DNA from: Chloroflexota bacterium
Lineage (GTDB): Bacteria; Chloroflexota; Anaerolineae; Anaerolineales; Anaerolineaceae
Direction: 5' to 3'
Length of the DNA stretch: 9,089 bases
Assembly: GCA_023406965.1 (NCBI GenBank)
Contig: JAEXTI010000338.1
Location: 1-9,089 of the forward strand
The translations under genes and the position numbers were made by a program. The notes beneath the pieces are model-generated. The model saw only the letters and a program-made list of their open reading frames with translations, did not search any database and was not told the DNA's origin. Position 1 is the stretch's first letter. The number at the start of each line of letters is the position of its first letter. Positions 9,013 to 9,089 of the stretch are shown here, piece after piece.

Positions 9013-9039
9013 GTTCACGGAATCTACTCATCCGTGAAC
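9013..9039. promoter_or_regulatory. 9-bp inverted repeat, candidate operator
   Basis: GTTCACGGA (9013-9021) and TCCGTGAAC (9031-9039) are perfect arms 9 bases apart. The centre-to-centre distance of the arms is 18 bp, slightly under two helical turns, which would suit a dimeric regulator. With no T-run after it, this looks more like an operator than a terminator. It lies 22 bp from the -35 of the rightward promoter at the edge. Confidence 0.45.
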
Positions 9040-9061
9040 ATCCCCACCTCAAAACTCCTGC

Positions 9062-9089
9062 TTGCCTTTTTAATTCAAAAGAGTATAAT
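9062..9089 (+). promoter_or_regulatory. Rightward promoter leading out of the window
   Basis: TTGCCT (9062-9067) and a perfect TATAAT (9084-9089) are separated by 16 bases in AT-rich DNA. It points away from the mannosidase cluster, so a gene transcribed to the right, possibly a regulator of the cluster, may start just beyond the window. Confidence 0.45.

Overview
The window comes from a bacterium of moderate to high G+C content. Every recognisable gene lies on the minus strand, so transcription runs from right to left. Most genes have good Shine-Dalgarno sequences. The gene families and intergenic hairpin repeats fit an environmental heterotroph; a Chloroflexota (Anaerolineae-like) origin is my guess from gene style only, with no marker gene to prove it.

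Region 1 (8882 down to 2216) is a sugar-catabolism cluster of four genes. In transcription order they are a GH38 alpha-mannosidase, a GH4 NAD/metal-dependent (6-phospho)glycosidase, an extended-SDR NAD-dependent epimerase/dehydratase, and a BadF/BadG-type sugar kinase resembling N-acetylglucosamine kinase. The last two overlap by 4 bases (ATGA). None of the four has an obvious signal peptide, so the pathway looks cytoplasmic: mannose residues are trimmed by GH38, a glycoside is cleaved by the unusual redox mechanism of GH4, a sugar or hydroxyl group may be oxidised or epimerised, and a free (amino)sugar is phosphorylated. No transporter or PTS gene for the cluster is visible. The mannosidase-GH4 gap (5586-5744) and the GH4-epimerase gap (4168-4292) each carry a different hairpin-forming dispersed repeat.

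Region 2 (about 1054-2215) is clearly AT-richer (23 G+C of 60 at 1381-1440, against 46 of 60 at 2461-2520). It holds two short genes: a 73-residue protein with a TTG start and a strong ribosome binding site, and a 119-residue DUF2019-like protein. Both resemble small immunity-type proteins but stand without a visible toxin. The 73-residue gene is bracketed by a 21-bp direct repeat. A long hairpin at 1161-1207 closes this region.

Region 3 (1-1053) is the N-terminal membrane half of an ABC exporter, cut by the left edge just as the ATPase domain begins. It has its own clear sigma-70-type promoter with an extended -10.

The right end (8883-9089) is a control region: the mannosidase ribosome binding site, two neighbouring inverted repeats, and a good promoter pointing right out of the window. 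This suggests a divergent gene, perhaps a regulator, just beyond the edge. I found no RNA gene, CRISPR array, insertion sequence or phage gene. The long plus-strand reading frames opposite the GC-rich genes are shadows.
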